Positions 55,453 through 64,000 of a stretch of DNA of 64,000 nucleotides are shown here, piece after piece. The stretch covers positions 70,270,895-70,334,894 of the forward strand of contig CM043944.1 of assembly GCA_014529385.2 (NCBI GenBank). The letters are read 5' to 3'. The notes under the pieces are model-generated. The model ran no database searches, was not told the DNA's origin, and was given only the letters and a program-made list of their open reading frames with translations. Origin of the DNA: Adiantum capillus-veneris (lineage: Eukaryota > Streptophyta > Polypodiopsida > Polypodiales > Pteridaceae). A program made the translations under genes and the position numbers. Within the stretch, counting starts at the first letter, position 1. Each line of letters starts with the position of its first letter.

Positions 55453-56631
55453 TCATGAACGGAAATGTCGGATTACATTGTTGAGTCTTATCACAAGTGC
55501 ATTCAATTTATTCAATTGCACTTTTAAAGATGAAACCTCCTTGCGTAATGACAATATTTGCTCCTCTAGCTGAGCTACTTGGATATCCGCTACATTTATT
55601 TGACAATCTTGAACTACATTTTTTATTGACTCTACAGACTCTTTTATGAAAGACTTAAGGGTGCCATTGTCATGGCAATGGACCTCAGTCCAAATCTGTA
55701 GCAAGATTTCCTTTAACCTTTCGACAAGGCCTTCCTCCACTCCCTCCAATGTGTCCTGCGTGTCATCAGGACCTAAACCAATCGGCTCTTGGTTGTGCAT
55801 TGGCGTATAAGTCATCGGCCACAAAAATGCTCACTATGTCCTGGTAAGTCACGGTTGAAGGAAACGCCATGCAACGCCACATCGCTCTTATCTTTTTCAG
55901 GTACATTCCTTGGCCTTGGTAAGGAATGATCCACGACGATGAAGGGTAGTATTTTCCGGTACGCACCATGATGTGCAAGGTGGACAAGAAATCGTTCCCT
56001 AGAGGGTGCCGCATTTTGAACTTCCAATACATTGCAGCGCGGTCAAAAAATTGTTAGGTGTTAGACATACCGTGTTCTTGAAATCGTCTACACCGTAAAG
56101 GGTGCACAACTCGACACCCTGGTTGATATCGTCAACAGTGACATTGTGAGTCAGCTTCTAGAAGTGCGCCTCCCCTTCGTCCTTCATGCAGTAGCCTACC
56201 ATCCCCTGGAAGGTATGCATATTTTTCTGCTTTAGAGCTCTGCACAGGATGTTCACACCTGGAAGCCCTTCCTTGTCCCAACCCAAGTATGACTTCAACT
56301 TCTTGTTGATGGCAATAAGAGACGACGACATCATACGAACCACCATCTAAAAATGCAAATGGAACACACTGCCTCCTCTTTCCACGGCGCACATCCCGAC
56401 TAATGTTTCCTTCTGCAAGAATTCGTCCACGCGTGGAAGAAGACATGTATCTATGTCCTCCCCTCGCATGGAGATTGTGACACTCACCTCCATTAGCTTT
56501 TTCGGCTTCTTCGACTCCTTTGAGGACCTCTCCTTTGCGGTCATTTGAGGACGGCCCCTCTTCTTAACGGGGACGCCTTCTTCGCTCGCGCTATTGGCCG
56601 CACCTCTCCCACTATTTTTCAATGAATCCAT
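55453..56631 (-). pseudogene. Replitron-like HUH endonuclease transposase, decayed
   Basis: Minus-strand frames form one broken protein. The N-terminus is basic with an AT-hook-like KKRGRP. Next comes CAVERGGSVFHLHF, whose H-x-H (56353-56361) fits the metal-binding HUH motif, then a stop at 56347. After about 54 codons GYCMKDEG carries a YxxK nicking-tyrosine motif (Tyr at 56191-56193). Another stop at 56158, a frameshift in a T run near 56046 and a further one near 55830 lead to a Trp/Tyr-rich region and a leucine-rich coiled coil (55453-55824). No helicase Walker motif is seen, which argues against Helitrons. Rep motif I is not clear. An endogenised CRESS-type Rep is the alternative. Confidence 0.6.
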
Positions 56632-56845
56632 TGTGTATGCGTGCTCTCTCTAAATAAAGCAAAATAAATAAAGAAACCATTATTGCCACACAGAAAGCTT
56701 TAAGCAAGCTTATGTGCTCATTAAAGAAAACCTAAAACACAAAATCTAGAAATTCTGCCATTCATGTACTCGGAAGAAGTTGCAGGTAGGTTTGCAATGA
56801 GGTCAATGAATGGACCTGCTCTCAAGCAATTCTTATAATACACCA

Positions 56846-56980
<135 letters not shown>

Positions 56981-57141
56981 ATATTGTCGTCCTCGATTTG
57001 CAAATATGGGTCTGTGCTTGGATACCCTTTGGATATGCGCATGCTTTACTTTTGACACATCCTCTTGCAAAAGTTCTGCAGCAGATTGCGCTCGGATATG
57101 TAGGAAAACCAACGCATTCTGTGTGTGCATGAGCGAGAGAG

Positions 57142-59647
<2,506 letters not shown>

Positions 59648-59694
<47 letters not shown>
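59648..59694. repeat. Poly(C) run, 47 bp
   Basis: A homopolymer C tract ending 50 bp before the ORF at 59743, followed by ACAACACACACACCACCAC. Confidence 0.9.
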
Positions 59695-59742
59695 ACAACA
59701 CACACACCACCACAACCCACCACCATCATCAACAAGTTAGTC

Positions 59743-60030
59743 ATGGCTACACATGAACACACATATTACCACATCTTCTTGTCATATTTCGCATCTCTAC
59801 TACTCACTCTTGCATTGATTAATACCGCACTTGCAGAATTTTGTATCAATTTCAATAATGGAGATCTAAACACAAAAGATGAAATTAGCTATAGCCCATC
59901 CATCAAACGCAATAGCTATGAGACATTTGGTAAGCGGAGGCAACAACACGCCATTACTTCAACATCCATGAAAGAAAAGAAGACAAACTTTAACTTTGTC
60001 ATTCCCCATCATATTCATTCACCATTGTAG
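59743..60030 (+). CDS. Possible small secreted protein, 95 codons
   Basis: The start context is ATGGCT, common in plants. Residues 1-31 look like a signal peptide: polar MATHEHTYYH, a hydrophobic core IFLSYFASLLLTLALI, and a small-residue cleavage site NTALA before EF. The mature part is about 64 residues, polar and basic, with FGKRRQQ as a possible processing site and one Cys. I recognise no peptide family. It lies in AT-rich DNA where a 95-codon frame is longer than its neighbours. A first exon of a longer gene, or a chance ORF, remains possible. Confidence 0.35.
   Translation: MATHEHTYYHIFLSYFASLLLTLALINTALAEFCINFNNGDLNTKDEISYSPSIKRNSYETFGKRRQQHAITSTSMKEKKTNFNFVIPHHIHSPL

Positions 60031-64000
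<3,970 letters not shown>

Noticed and set aside
55453-56631. Helitron assignment for the HUH relic
   Set aside because: Only one tyrosine motif is visible and no helicase motif is present in the region.

Overview
The window looks like nuclear DNA of a land plant, most likely a non-seed plant such as a fern or lycophyte. Three things point there: a plant-type CDK-like kinase gene with canonical GT-AG introns, one of them 25 kb long; very long (GA)n, (CT)n, (CA)n and poly(C) tracts; and a HUH-endonuclease transposon relic of the Replitron type, a group reported to be abundant in non-seed plants. The species assignment is inference.

Only one host protein gene is strongly supported. It is a seven-exon serine/threonine kinase on the + strand (18198-52030, 612 codons) of the plant MGC-start CDK-like family. 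Its intron 3 (21756-47036) is a transposon graveyard. In it lie a copia-type LTR with primer site; a head-to-tail chain of LINE copies (22.6-31.9 kb, then 32.6-34.3 plus 44.6-45.3 kb); one full-length but decayed LINE (26048-31521); and a complete Ty3/gypsy element (34306-44563, - strand) inserted inside the last LINE. A tRNA-Ala(AGC) gene lies 2.3 kb downstream of the kinase.

Left flank (1-17.9 kb): an L1-type RT fragment, microsatellite-rich sequence, a decayed Ty3 gag with zinc knuckle on the - strand, and then a tandem LTR-retrotransposon array (6995-15345). The array holds three 2.71-kb units sharing four LTRs. Each unit carries one intact 503-codon ORF of unknown function and no pol.

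Right flank (52-64 kb): two ladder-like TIR elements (the second copy is in intron 3), the HUH transposase relic (55453-56631, - strand), poly(C) and (CT)n(CA)n tracts, one possible small secreted protein, and about 3 kb or more of AT-rich sequence with nothing recognisable.

The most unusual signals are these. (1) A 72-codon ORF just upstream of gag is conserved without gaps between two diverged Ty3 elements. (2) A LINE family shares a 3' stem-loop, a (TC)n tail and a C-terminal PCNA-box-like motif, and its copies abut one another at (TC)n tracts, which suggests insertion into microsatellites. (3) The HUH endonuclease relic. (4) The pol-less tandem LTR array, whose primer site nearly matches that of the gypsy element.
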